From contig NZ_WUUS01000008.1 of NCBI RefSeq assembly GCF_009831625.1, forward strand, positions 166,658-230,657: a stretch of 64,000 nucleotides of DNA. The letters are read 5' to 3'. The position numbers and the translations under genes were made by a program. The notes below the pieces were generated by a model. It ran no database searches. It worked only from the letters and a program-made list of their open reading frames with translations, and was not told the origin of the DNA. This DNA is from Halobaculum saliterrae. Its GTDB lineage: Archaea; Halobacteriota; Halobacteria; Halobacteriales; Haloferacaceae. This document shows, piece after piece, positions 16,333-24,564 of the stretch (the stretch's first letter is position 1; each line of letters begins with the position of its first letter).

Positions 16333-17091
16333 GTGACCGCCGCGCAGCTGACGTTGGTGCAGATCGACAACTACGGCCCGTGGACAGTGACGCCGGAGCC
16401 CCGTCGGGAGATGGACCTCCAGACCCTCCAGTCGCGTCTCTTCGCGGACCTGGCACAGTACATCGGCAACCGCGGCGGGTACGTCTTCTTCACCCGCTTC
16501 GACAACATGGTCGCCGTGACGAACGGGCTCGACCGGCGGGACCACGAACTGCTTCAGGAGTCCGTGGGGAACCGATACCCCGTCACCGTGAGCCTCGGCG
16601 TCGGCGTCGACGAGGTGCCGATCGAGGCTCTGGAGACCGCGACCGAGCGCGTGCAGGCGGCCGGCTCCGCGCAGTCGTCGGACCGCAGCGAGGCGCTCGC
16701 CGGCGAGTTCCGCGACGGCGACGACGAGGGCGAGGGGGACGTGCACGTCGCGCACTTCGACGTGAACGACGCGACCGGCAAGTACACCGACCGGCTCAAC
16801 GAGTTCGACTCGTTCATCAACATCGAGCAGGGGTACGCCTCGCTGATGAAGTACATGCGCGAGGAGCACGGCGCGCTCTCCTTCTTCGTCGGCGGCGACA
16901 ACGTCATCGCCGCGTGCCCGGACCTCTCACACGACGAGTACATGGGCGCCATCGACCACGTGGCCGCGGACGCCGACGTCCAACTCAAGGTCGGCGTCGG
17001 CTCGGGCGAGACCCCCCACGAGGCCGGCTACGCCGCGAAACACGCCCTCGAGGACTGCCGGTACGAGGGCACGCTCGTCGAGTTCGCCTGA
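16333..17091 (+). CDS. gch3: GTP cyclohydrolase IIa (III)
   Basis: 252 residues. Converts GTP to the formylamino-pyrimidine intermediate (FAPy) that starts archaeal riboflavin and F420 synthesis. The start TAAQLTLVQIDNYGPWTVTP and the LQSRLFADLAQYIG and GYVFFTRFDNM segments are characteristic of the family, as are GALSFFVGGDNVIAACPD and VQLKVGVGSGETPHEAGY. GTG 16333 is preferred because the protein then begins like its homologues, and a TATA-like GCGTATGTG lies 26-34 bases upstream; the ATG at 16303 falls inside that box. Cytoplasmic. Confidence 0.93.
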   Translation: MTAAQLTLVQIDNYGPWTVTPEPRREMDLQTLQSRLFADLAQYIGNRGGYVFFTRFDNMVAVTNGLDRRDHELLQESVGNRYPVTVSLGVGVDEVPIEALETATERVQAAGSAQSSDRSEALAGEFRDGDDEGEGDVHVAHFDVNDATGKYTDRLNEFDSFINIEQGYASLMKYMREEHGALSFFVGGDNVIAACPDLSHDEYMGAIDHVAADADVQLKVGVGSGETPHEAGYAAKHALEDCRYEGTLVEFA

Positions 17092-17207
17092 ATCCCCGTT
17101 CTGCCGACCCTACTCGTCCGAGCGCCGCCCGCCCGATCCTCCTCTCCCGAGAACCCGCCCGTCCGGCACCGACACGGTTGTGTCCCCGGAACCCCGAGCC
17201 ACCGGCC

Positions 17208-18089
17208 ATGAGCGATCCCGACTCCGAACCGCCGCCGGCGATGGACCCGTCTGAGGCCCGCCGCGACCGCGCTCGGGCGAGTCTGCTCGGGCTGGCCTGC
17301 GGCGACGCGCTCGGCCGCCCCGTCGCCGGGGAACCCGCGGCAGCCGTCCGCGACCGCTACGGCCGCGTGACCGAGATGCTCGGCGCGGACGGCCGTCGGG
17401 CGGGGACGACCACCGCTCCCACGGCCGCCGCCGTCGCGGCCGCCGACCGACTTCTCGACCGATCCGGGGGTCCCCAGTCGATCCCTCCGACTGGCTCCGG
17501 ATCGGCGACGGATGCCGCGTCGCTCCTCGCCGGCGTCCCCTACGGCGTTCTCACGGGGGACGCCGAGGACCGGGCGGCAGCGGCAGCCGAGGGCGCCGCC
17601 TCGACCGGGGCGGCCGTCGGAGCCGACGCGACGGAACCGGCAGCTGCGCTCGCGGTGATCGTCGGCGAACTCGTCGACGGCGAGTCGGTCGCGGATGCGG
17701 TGTCGACGGCGATGGCCGTCGCCGTGGCGCGCGACGCCCCGGTCACGCTGCGGGAGAGCCTGTCGGTCGTCGGCGACCGCGGCGCCGTCGCCATCGATCC
17801 TCACGGCGACCGGTCGGCGACGTTCGAGACCGCGCTCCACGAGGCGGTCGCCGCGGACGACGCGGAGGAGGCGATCGTCTCGGCGGTGAGCCGCGGGGGC
17901 AACGCGAGCGCGCTCGGCGCCGTCGCCGGCGCGGTCGCGGGTGCGCGCTTCGGCACGGACGCGGACGCGATCCCCCCGCGCTGGCTGAACGAGCTCGACG
18001 CGACGGAGGAGTACGCCGCGCTCGCCGACGCGCTCGTGGAGTCCGAAGTCGCGGCCCTGATCGGCACCGACGTGGACACGGACCTCTGA
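17208..18089 (+). CDS. ADP-ribosylglycohydrolase-fold protein lacking metal ligands
   Basis: 293 residues with the DraG/ADP-ribosylglycohydrolase architecture: SLLGLACGDALGRPV at the N-terminus, VTEMLGADGRRAG before helix two, and GGNASALGAVAGAVAGARFG plus IPPRWLNEL at the C-terminus. Active relatives use two magnesium ions held by a T-D-D motif and by a G-G-D-x-D-T motif. Here the first reads TTTAPT (near residue 67) and the second GGNASA (near residue 230), so the acidic ligands are gone at both sites. Catalysis as known in the family is unlikely; binding or a regulatory role is possible. Follows gch3 by 116 bases. Confidence 0.8.
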   Translation: MSDPDSEPPPAMDPSEARRDRARASLLGLACGDALGRPVAGEPAAAVRDRYGRVTEMLGADGRRAGTTTAPTAAAVAAADRLLDRSGGPQSIPPTGSGSATDAASLLAGVPYGVLTGDAEDRAAAAAEGAASTGAAVGADATEPAAALAVIVGELVDGESVADAVSTAMAVAVARDAPVTLRESLSVVGDRGAVAIDPHGDRSATFETALHEAVAADDAEEAIVSAVSRGGNASALGAVAGAVAGARFGTDADAIPPRWLNELDATEEYAALADALVESEVAALIGTDVDTDL

Positions 18090-18102
18090 GGATCGGGCGG
18101 TC

Positions 18103-18948
18103 GTGAAGCGGTGGCACGGGTCCCGAAGATTCGTGAGGGGGGCCGCCCTCGACCCCGTCGTGTACCACGACTACCACGTCCACTCGACGTACTCGGACGG
18201 GTACTTCATCGAGTTCATGGCGGACGCCGCCGCGGAGGCGGGGCTGTCCGGGATCGGCATCGCGGACCACTGCGTCGTCTCGGAGGAGTCGGCGGAGGAC
18301 CGCTACCGCCGCGAGATGGGGTTCAACCTCGATCTCACCTACGAACGCCGCCGCGACGCGATCGAGCGACTGCGCGACCGCGTTGACGTGCGCCTGTTCG
18401 ACGCTGTGGAGTTGGACTACGAGCCCCGCGACGAGGCCGCGATCGCGTCGTTTCTCGACGAGGCGGGGTTCGACTACGCGATCGGGAGCGTCCACGACCT
18501 GGAGGACGTGAACGTCCACGTTCGCGACTACTTCGCGGACAAGTCCGAACCGGAGCGTCGCGCCCTCGTCGACGAGTACTTCGAGAAGTTGGTCGCGCTC
18601 GCCGAGTCGGAGCTGTTCGCGATCGCGGCGCATCCGGACCTCGTGGAGCGCAATCCCGCCCTGCGCGGGCTCGCGACCCGCGAGCACTACGAGCGCGCGG
18701 CCGCGGCGTTCGCGGAGTCGCGGACCGTCCCCGAACTCAACGCCGGGCGGGTGCTCGACGAGTACGGCGAGTTCCATCCCACGCCGGGGTTCCTCGACGC
18801 GCTGGCCGACCACGACGTCGCCGTCGCGGTGGGGACGGACAGCCATCGGCCCGACGTGATCGCCCCCCGCGTGGAGCGCATCGAGGCGGAGCTGTCGGAG
18901 CGCGGACTGGAGCCGGTACGGGTGGTTGACGGAGCGGAAACGGCCTGA
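18103..18948 (+). CDS. PHP-domain phosphoesterase, histidinol-phosphatase-like
   Basis: About 281 residues. Metal-binding motifs of the PHP fold are all present: YHVHSTYSDG, GIADHC, the glutamate in DAVELDYEP, GSVHDLE, AAHPD and GTDSHRPD. The family hydrolyses phosphate monoesters such as histidinol phosphate with a trinuclear metal site; a histidine-biosynthetic role is plausible but not supported by neighbours. The start is uncertain: GTG 18103 is given, and GTG 18160 would begin just before the first motif. Follows the ADP-ribosylglycohydrolase homologue by 13 bases, so the two may be cotranscribed. Confidence 0.85.
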   Translation: MKRWHGSRRFVRGAALDPVVYHDYHVHSTYSDGYFIEFMADAAAEAGLSGIGIADHCVVSEESAEDRYRREMGFNLDLTYERRRDAIERLRDRVDVRLFDAVELDYEPRDEAAIASFLDEAGFDYAIGSVHDLEDVNVHVRDYFADKSEPERRALVDEYFEKLVALAESELFAIAAHPDLVERNPALRGLATREHYERAAAAFAESRTVPELNAGRVLDEYGEFHPTPGFLDALADHDVAVAVGTDSHRPDVIAPRVERIEAELSERGLEPVRVVDGAETA

Positions 18949-18952
18949 AAAA
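18948..18952 (-). terminator. Short T tract downstream of the aIF-1A gene
   Basis: Five T residues on the minus strand, 15 bases after the aIF-1A stop. Archaeal termination relies on U tracts, but five is minimal; offered as a weak candidate. Confidence 0.3.
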
Positions 18953-18966
18953 CCGGGTCGCCGGCG

Positions 18967-19254
18967 TTACTGGATGTGGCCTTCCTCGCGAAGCTGCTGG
19001 GCGTCGTCGGACTCGTAGCGCCAGACGACCTCGGCCTTCTCGTCCTGCCAGTCCCACGGCTCGGCGATGACGATGTCGCCCTCCTTGACCCACGTTCGGA
19101 ACCGCATCCGGCCGGGGATCCGGCCCATGCGCTCCTCTCCGTCCGCACAGCGAAGCGTGACGCGCCGGCCGCCGAGCATGTCGGTGACGGTGGCGAACAC
19201 CTGGTTGTCGTCGGGCATCCTGAGTGGCTTCCGGTTTCCTGTGTCGTCGCTCAT
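18967..19254 (-). CDS. eif1A: Translation initiation factor aIF-1A
   Basis: 95 residues with the S1-like OB fold. Segments [58 protein letters not shown] and the end QLREEGHIQ are diagnostic of archaeal and eukaryotic 1A. It binds the ribosomal A site during start-codon selection. ATG 19254 is taken; ATG 19260 would add two residues. A TACTTATCC box (minus strand, 19278-19286) is 24-32 bases upstream, leaderless or nearly so. Confidence 0.95.
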   Translation of the reverse strand: MSDDTGNRKPLRMPDDNQVFATVTDMLGGRRVTLRCADGEERMGRIPGRMRFRTWVKEGDIVIAEPWDWQDEKAEVVWRYESDDAQQLREEGHIQ

Positions 19255-19580
19255 GGCCATCGGTAGGTGACCGAGTGGGATAAGTACGTGTATTCGATCG
19301 GCGCCCGACGCCGGCGTCGGTGGTCGGTTACCCCGTTCCCGACCGCCTGAATCCCTCGGTGGACACGGCGATCGACGGGTGGAGGAGCCGGGTGAGGCCG
19401 AGTCGGTGGGTGTTGGTGAGAGCCGAGTCGACGGGCGGCGGTCGGCGATGGGTCGGTTCCATGAGAGCGGATCGCCGGCCGCGAGGAACCGAGTCGGCGG
19501 CCGAGTCCCGCGGTTTTCGCTCGTCCGCTAAAACTCCGTTTAGGGAGGCTTTTTCCCGCGTGGACCCATACCGGTAAGTG
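19255..19580. other. Gap between aIF-1A and the psmA leader
   Basis: Holds the aIF-1A promoter at 19278-19286 and, near 19549-19557, a GCTTTTTCC TATA-like box 24-32 bases before the ATG of the psmA mini-ORF. The frames open across this stretch are arginine-rich and look non-coding. Nothing else recognised. Confidence 0.5.
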
Positions 19581-19625
19581 ATGACCGCACTCGCGACGAC
19601 GATTCACGTCGGTGATGACCGATGA
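19581..19625 (+). CDS. 14-codon leader ORF overlapping the psmA start
   Basis: Encodes MTALATTIHVGDDR and stops with TGA inside the ATGA that contains the psmA start codon. A T-rich TATA-like box lies 24-32 bases before its ATG, so this ORF, not psmA, sits at the expected 5' end of a leaderless transcript. Its translation could deliver ribosomes to psmA by termination-reinitiation. Peptide function unknown. Confidence 0.45.
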   Translation: MTALATTIHVGDDR

Positions 19626-20377
19626 GGGGGAACGACCAGCAGGCCTACGACCGCGGTACGTCGCTGTTCTCCCCCGACGGCCGGATCTATCAGGTCGAGT
19701 ACGCCCGCGAGGCCGTCTCGCGCGGCGCGCCCTCGGTCGGCGTTCGAACGAGCGAGGGTGTCGTGCTCGCAGCGCAGGCGCAGGCGTCCTCCTCGCTGAT
19801 GGAGTCGGAATCGATCGAGAAGCTCCACAAGCTCGACGAGCACGTCGGGACCGCCAGCGCCGGCCACGTCGCCGACGCCCGTCAGCTCATCGACTACGCG
19901 CGTCGGATGGCGCAGGGGAACCGCCTGCGGTTCCAGGAGCCGGTCGGCGTCGAGACGCTGACGAAGTACATCACCGACCACATTCAGGAGAACACCCAGC
20001 GCGGCGGCACGCGCCCGTACGGCGCCGCGCTCCTCATCGGCGGCTTCGAGGACGGTGTCCCGCGCCTGTTCGGCGCCGACCCCTCGGGGACGCCCCACGA
20101 GTGGAAGGCGACCGCCATCGGCGGCTCCAGACAGGAGATCCAGGAGCTGCTGGAGGACGAGTGGGACGAGGACCTCACGCTCGACGACGGCATCGGGCTC
20201 GCGCTGCGCGCGCTGTTCGAGATCAACGACGAGCTCACCGCGGACGACGTGTCGCTCTCGACGGTCTCGGCCGACGGCTACACCGCCTTCACCGCGGACG
20301 AGATCGCGGACCTCGTCGAGGGTCTCGACCTGGCCACCGACGAGGACGCGGACGGCGACGAAGACGACGAGGAGTAA
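19622..20377 (+). CDS. psmA: 20S proteasome alpha subunit
   Basis: 251 residues. Outer-ring subunit of the 20S proteasome; seven form the gated ring that docks PAN/Cdc48 ATPases. QQAYDRGTSLFSPDGRIYQVEYAREAV is the alpha-type N-terminal helix signature, and GTASAGHVADARQLIDYAR and GGTRPYGAALLIGGFEDG are typical. The wording SLFSPDGRIYQVEYAREAVSRGAPSVGVRT resembles the second haloarchaeal alpha (PsmA2) more than PsmA1, by recall. The C-terminus is an acidic tail (DLATDEDADGDEDDEE). No beta subunit is adjacent. ATG 19622 overlaps the leader ORF stop. Confidence 0.95.
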   Translation: MRGNDQQAYDRGTSLFSPDGRIYQVEYAREAVSRGAPSVGVRTSEGVVLAAQAQASSSLMESESIEKLHKLDEHVGTASAGHVADARQLIDYARRMAQGNRLRFQEPVGVETLTKYITDHIQENTQRGGTRPYGAALLIGGFEDGVPRLFGADPSGTPHEWKATAIGGSRQEIQELLEDEWDEDLTLDDGIGLALRALFEINDELTADDVSLSTVSADGYTAFTADEIADLVEGLDLATDEDADGDEDDEE

Positions 20378-20576
20378 CGCGACCTCCGCCGACCCGACCG
20401 CGACGCGGTCCGATCCGGTTCCCGTTCTTCCGATCCGCGCCCCGTAGACGGCGACGGCGCTGTCGGCGCTTGAGATCACGCTGTCGACAGCGACGGCTCC
20501 ATTGTCGCCGGCAACAGCGACGACCCCATCGCCGCCGACCGACCGATTCAACCGCGACGGCGTCGTACAGCGGACG

Positions 20577-21404
20577 ATGACCGAGGACGCGCTCGCGACG
20601 ACGCTCGATCGGATCCGGGTGTTCCCGATCAAGTCGCTCGACGGAGTCGACGTGGACGCCGCCGAGCTTGCGCCGGGAGGCGGGCTCTCGCGGGACCGGG
20701 AGTTCGCCCTGGTCGACGCCGACGGCGACTACGTGAACGGAAAGAACGAGCGGCGGATCCACCGCGTGTCCGCGTCGTTCGACCTCGACGCGCGGACCGT
20801 CACGCTGGACGCCCCGCACGACGCCGACGCCCCCGCGGCCGCGGCGTTCGACCTCGACGACCCCGTCGACCGGGAGGAGATCGCGTCGTGGGTCGGGGAG
20901 TTCCTCGGCTACGACGTGGATCTGATCGGCGAGCGAACGGGCGGCTACCCTGACGACACGAAGCTGACGGGACCGACGGTGGTATCGCTTGGGACGCTCC
21001 GCGAGGTCGCCTCGTGGTTCGACGGCGTGGGCGTCGACTCGATGCGCCGGCGCCTCCGCGCGAACGTCGAACTCGCGAGCGATGAGCCGTTCGCCGAGGA
21101 CCGACTCGTCGCCGACCTCGGCGAGCGGGTTCGCGTCCGCGTCGGCGACGCCGAGCTGTTCGGGGTGAACCCCTGCCAGCGCTGCGTCGTCCCCTCTCGA
21201 AACCCCGACACAGGGACGGAACTCGACGGCTTCCGAACCCGATTCATCGAGCGACGCGAGGAGACGATGCCCGACTGGAGCGGCGGCGACCGCTTCGACC
21301 ACGCCTTCCGGCTGATGGTGAACACGGTCGTTCCCGAGGGGAGCGTGGGCGGGTCGCTCCGCGTCGGCGACGACGTTCGGACCCTCGGCACCGAGGCCGA
21401 GTAG
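20577..21404 (+). CDS. MOSC-domain protein
   Basis: 275 residues, an N-terminal MOSC beta-barrel domain (IRVFPIKSLDGVDVDAAEL, GLSRDREFALVDADG) and the C-terminal MOSC core. NPCQRCVVPSRNPDTG contains the conserved cysteines; in mARC/YcbX relatives one binds the molybdenum of the cofactor. Likely a molybdenum-cofactor-dependent reductase or sulfur carrier protein in the cytoplasm; the substrate is unknown. ATG 20577 is used since the upstream extension is not codon-biased. Confidence 0.87.
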   Translation: MTEDALATTLDRIRVFPIKSLDGVDVDAAELAPGGGLSRDREFALVDADGDYVNGKNERRIHRVSASFDLDARTVTLDAPHDADAPAAAAFDLDDPVDREEIASWVGEFLGYDVDLIGERTGGYPDDTKLTGPTVVSLGTLREVASWFDGVGVDSMRRRLRANVELASDEPFAEDRLVADLGERVRVRVGDAELFGVNPCQRCVVPSRNPDTGTELDGFRTRFIERREETMPDWSGGDRFDHAFRLMVNTVVPEGSVGGSLRVGDDVRTLGTEAE

Positions 21405-21463
21405 CGTCGACCGCCGATCGGTGGGGCCGCGACGGGTGCCTACTGTGTGGCCGAGACGGGTGC

Positions 21464-21733
21464 CTATTGCCCGTGCTTCTCGTACTCCTCGGGCGTGTAC
21501 GTTTTGATCTCCAGAGCGTGCACTTCCTGCGTCATCGCGTCGCCGACGGCGTCGTACACCAACTCGTGCTGGTCGACGAGCGACTTCCCCTCGAAGGCGG
21601 GCGAGACGACGACCGCGGCGAAGTGCGCGTCCTCGTGGTCCTCGTCGGGCACCCGCGGCGTCGTGACCGTCGCCTCGCAGTTCTCGATGCCCGCCTCGAT
21701 GGCCGCCTCGACCTCGTCCGTGCTCATGCTCAT
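21464..21733 (-). CDS. BolA family protein
   Basis: 89 residues. The BolA signature is clear: VVVSPAFEGKSLVDQHELVYDAVGDAM followed by HALEIKTYTPEEY, and the N-terminus pairs an amphipathic helix with a cysteine (IEAGIENCEATV). BolA proteins work with monothiol glutaredoxins in iron-sulfur handling in other organisms; the role in haloarchaea is inferred. Two ATGs (21733 and 21727) are possible. A CACTTTTTGCC box on the minus strand lies about 27 bases upstream. Divergent from the next gene. Confidence 0.87.
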   Translation of the reverse strand: MSMSTDEVEAAIEAGIENCEATVTTPRVPDEDHEDAHFAAVVVSPAFEGKSLVDQHELVYDAVGDAMTQEVHALEIKTYTPEEYEKHGQ

Positions 21734-21875
21734 GCCTCGAAGTCGGCGTCGCCGCGGCAAAAAGTGGTCGGTGGCGGCGGACGCCGCGGCGCCCCGTCGC
21801 GGTACCCCGGTGCCGCGGTTCCCGATGCGCTTACAATCGGCGGCGTTGACCGGGTTACCCAATGACCGGACGACC

Positions 21876-22340
21876 ATGACCGCGGACGGGCGTGACGCCG
21901 GCCCCGAAGCCGCAGTCCGGGAGCGACTGCTGGCCGAACACGGCCCCCTGTTCGACGCCGTCGACGCCGTCGCCGACGCGGTCGCGGACCGGTGGACCGA
22001 CGGGGAGACCGCCGACGGACGGACGACGACCGACGACCGCGACGCCGTCGTCCCCGCGATGCGGGAGGCGCTCGAGGCCGCGGGCGCGCTCGAACATCTC
22101 CCAGGGCTGCTCGCGACCGGCGCCGACGCGCTCGGGGTCGGGCTCCCGGCGTCGCCGGTCGCCGCGCCGCCGTACCTCGTCGTGACTGCGACCGGGCCGG
22201 TCGTCCGGGCGACGCTCCCCGACGCGGGACGCCTCGTCGTCACGGTCAGGGTGTTCACCGTCGACCGCGTCGGCGACTCCCCAGTCTACCGACGGATCGA
22301 GCGCGACGCGCGGGAGGCGCTCGCGGTCGAACTCCGATAG
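21876..22340 (+). CDS. Uncharacterised protein, 154 residues
   Basis: No family recognised. Layout: an N-terminal helical half with an acidic/alanine-rich sequence (VRERLLAEHGPLFDAVDAVADAVADRW, split by linkers), then a beta-rich half (PPYLVVTATGPVVRATLPDAGRLVVTVRVFTV) ending SPVYRRIERDAREALAVELR. No signal peptide or membrane helix. Codon usage is normal for the genome. Divergent from bolA across a 142-base gap with a GCTTACAATC box about 40 bases upstream. Confidence 0.75.
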   Translation: MTADGRDAGPEAAVRERLLAEHGPLFDAVDAVADAVADRWTDGETADGRTTTDDRDAVVPAMREALEAAGALEHLPGLLATGADALGVGLPASPVAAPPYLVVTATGPVVRATLPDAGRLVVTVRVFTVDRVGDSPVYRRIERDAREALAVELR

Positions 22341-22406
22341 CTCGGGCGACCCGAGAGGCCGACGCGACACCTGTGGAGTTTTCACTCGTGGCGCGAACTC
22401 GGGGAC

Positions 22407-23558
22407 ATGACCGAGATCGTCGACTACGAGCTGTACGCGGTGCCGCCGCGGTGGCTGTTCCTGAAGTTGGAGTGTGCCGACGGGTCCGTCGGCTGGGGGG
22501 AACCGGTCGTCGAGGGACGGGCGCGGACCGTCCGGGGCGCCGTCGAGGAACTCGTCGAGGAGTACCTCATCGGCGAGGACCCCGCGCCCGTCGCGGACCA
22601 CTGGGAGCGACTGTATCGCGGCGGGTTCTACCGCGGCGGCCCAGTCCTCATGTCCGCCATCGCGGGGATCGACCAGGCGCTGTGGGACCTGAAGGGGAAA
22701 CACCTCGGCGCCCCCGTCCATGAGCTTCTCGGAGGCCCGGTCCGCGAGCGCGTCCGGGTGTACCAGTGGGTCGGCGGCGACCGCCCCGAGGGCGTCGCGG
22801 AGGCGGCCGCCGAGAAGGTCGACGCGGGCTTCACCGCGCTGAAGATGAACGCCACGCCCGAACTGGAGCGCGTCGAGTCGCCCGACACGGTCGAGCAGGC
22901 CGCCGAGCGCCTGCGCACGGTCCGAGAGGCCGTCGGTCCGGAGGTCGACATCGGCGTCGACTTCCACGGACGGGCGAGCAAGACCGCGGCGAAACAGCTC
23001 GCCGCGGCGCTCGAACCCCACGACCCCTTCTTCATCGAGGAGCCGGTGCTCCCCGAGCACAACGACGCGCTCGCCGACATCGCCGCGAGCACCAGCACCC
23101 CCATCGCGACCGGGGAGCGGATGTTCCACCGCACCGACTTCAAGCAGGTGCTGGAGGAGAACGCGGTCGACGTCATCCAGCCGGATCTGAGCCACGCGGG
23201 CGGCATCACCGAGTGTCACCGCATCGCGTCGATGGCCGGGGCCTACGACGTGTCGGTCGCGCCGCACTGCCCGCTCGGTCCGGTCGCGCTCGCGTCCTGT
23301 CTTCAACTGGATGCGGTCGCGCCGAACGCCCTGATCCAGGAGCAGAGCCTCGACATCCACTACAACGAGACGAGCGACGTACTCGACTACCTCTCGGACC
23401 CGTCGGTGTTCGAGTACGAGGACGGCTTCGTTCCGGTTCCGGACGGGCCGGGACTCGGCGTCGACATCGACGAGGACGTGCTGCGGGAACGCGACGGCCA
23501 CGACGACTGGCACAACCCCGTCTGGCGCCGCCCGGACGGGAGCGTCGCCGAGTGGTGA
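22407..23558 (+). CDS. dgoD: D-galactonate dehydratase (enolase superfamily)
   Basis: 383 residues. Dehydrates D-galactonate to 2-keto-3-deoxy-galactonate with magnesium. RGGFYRGGPVLMSAIAGIDQ, LDFHGR-type segment VDFHGRASKTAAK, FIEEPVLPEHN, ATGERMF, IQPDLSHAGGITECHRIA, APHCPLGPVALASC and the end NPVWRRPDGSVAEW match bacterial DgoD closely over the full length. Metal ligands are the aspartate in VDFHG, the glutamate in IEEP and the glutamate in GERMF. A GAGTTTTCAC box is about 28 bases before the ATG. The SDR 67 bases downstream probably works in the same sugar-acid pathway. Confidence 0.93.
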   Translation: MTEIVDYELYAVPPRWLFLKLECADGSVGWGEPVVEGRARTVRGAVEELVEEYLIGEDPAPVADHWERLYRGGFYRGGPVLMSAIAGIDQALWDLKGKHLGAPVHELLGGPVRERVRVYQWVGGDRPEGVAEAAAEKVDAGFTALKMNATPELERVESPDTVEQAAERLRTVREAVGPEVDIGVDFHGRASKTAAKQLAAALEPHDPFFIEEPVLPEHNDALADIAASTSTPIATGERMFHRTDFKQVLEENAVDVIQPDLSHAGGITECHRIASMAGAYDVSVAPHCPLGPVALASCLQLDAVAPNALIQEQSLDIHYNETSDVLDYLSDPSVFEYEDGFVPVPDGPGLGVDIDEDVLRERDGHDDWHNPVWRRPDGSVAEW

Positions 23559-23625
23559 GCCGACGCCGACGAGCCGAGCGCGAACCAATCATCAAGTCAC
23601 CCGACCGAGACAGCGTACACACTCG

Positions 23626-24450
23626 ATGACCAGCTTCGACACCTCCGCCATCGACGAACTCGAACCGCGATCCAGATACGACGGGACGGTCGCCGTCGTC
23701 ACCGGCTCGACCCGCGGTATCGGCGCGGGCGTCGCGAAACGCCTCGCGGCCGAGGGCGCCCGCGTCGTCGTGACCGGCCGCAGCGAGGACGCCGGCGCCG
23801 AAACTGTCGCCGACATCGAGGACGCCGGCGGCGAGGCCGTCTTCGTCCGCGCGGACATGCGCGACCCCGACGACATCGCGGCGCTGTTCGAGGCGACCGT
23901 CGAGGAGTTCGGTCGCCTCGACGTGCTCGTGAACAACGCGGGCGTCGAGACGTACACCGCCGCCGACGAGGCGGAGCTGGACGACTGGAACTTCGTGCTC
24001 GAGACGGACTTCCGCTCGTACTGGCTGTGTGCCAAACACGCCCGCGAACACATGGACGAGGGTGCCATCGTCAACATGTCCAGCAACCACGCGTTCGCGA
24101 CCACGCCGAGCATCTTCCCGTACAACGCCGTCAAGGCCGGCATCAACGGGATGACCCGCTCGATGGCGATCGACTTCGGCCCCGAGGTACGCGTCAACAC
24201 GGTGAACCCCGGGTGGGTCGCCATCGACCGCACCACCGGCGACATGGACGAGGAGCGCCGCGAGGAGCTCGCGAGCATCCATCCGACCGGCCGGATCGGC
24301 GTCCCCGAGGACGTCGCCGCGGCGGTCGCGTTCCTCGCCAGCGACGAGGCGGGGTTCGTCACCGGCGCGAGCCTCACGATCGACGGCGGGCGGTCCGCGG
24401 TGCTGCAGGACGACTTCCTACCGGACTATCGCGAGCGCCGCGAGGAGTGA
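23626..24450 (+). CDS. SDR-family oxidoreductase
   Basis: 274 residues, classical short-chain dehydrogenase. TGSTRGIG binds NAD(P), NNAGVE is the structural motif, and YNAVK is the catalytic Y-x3-K, with a serine in VNMSSNHAF. The C-terminus EAGFVTGASLTIDGG is typical. It could oxidise a hexose or sugar acid ahead of the dehydratase encoded just upstream; that pathway link comes only from adjacency. The gene end is tandemly repeated across the stop codon. Confidence 0.88.
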   Translation: MTSFDTSAIDELEPRSRYDGTVAVVTGSTRGIGAGVAKRLAAEGARVVVTGRSEDAGAETVADIEDAGGEAVFVRADMRDPDDIAALFEATVEEFGRLDVLVNNAGVETYTAADEAELDDWNFVLETDFRSYWLCAKHAREHMDEGAIVNMSSNHAFATTPSIFPYNAVKAGINGMTRSMAIDFGPEVRVNTVNPGWVAIDRTTGDMDEERREELASIHPTGRIGVPEDVAAAVAFLASDEAGFVTGASLTIDGGRSAVLQDDFLPDYRERREE

Positions 24451-24478
24451 GTCGCCGCGAGGAGTGAGTCGCCGCGAG
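24436..24478 (+). repeat. 17-bp tandem repeat spanning the SDR stop codon
   Basis: Two perfect 17-mers (24436-24452 and 24453-24469) starting CGCCGCGAGGAG, plus nine bases of a third. The first contains the TGA stop (24448-24450) of the SDR gene. Confidence 0.85.
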
Positions 24479-24564
24479 CGGCGGGTGGATCGCCGCGTAT
24501 CGTGGGCGACCCGAGCGCCGACGACTCCGGCGAAGGTTTACGCCCGGCGCTCCTTTCGGCGGGT

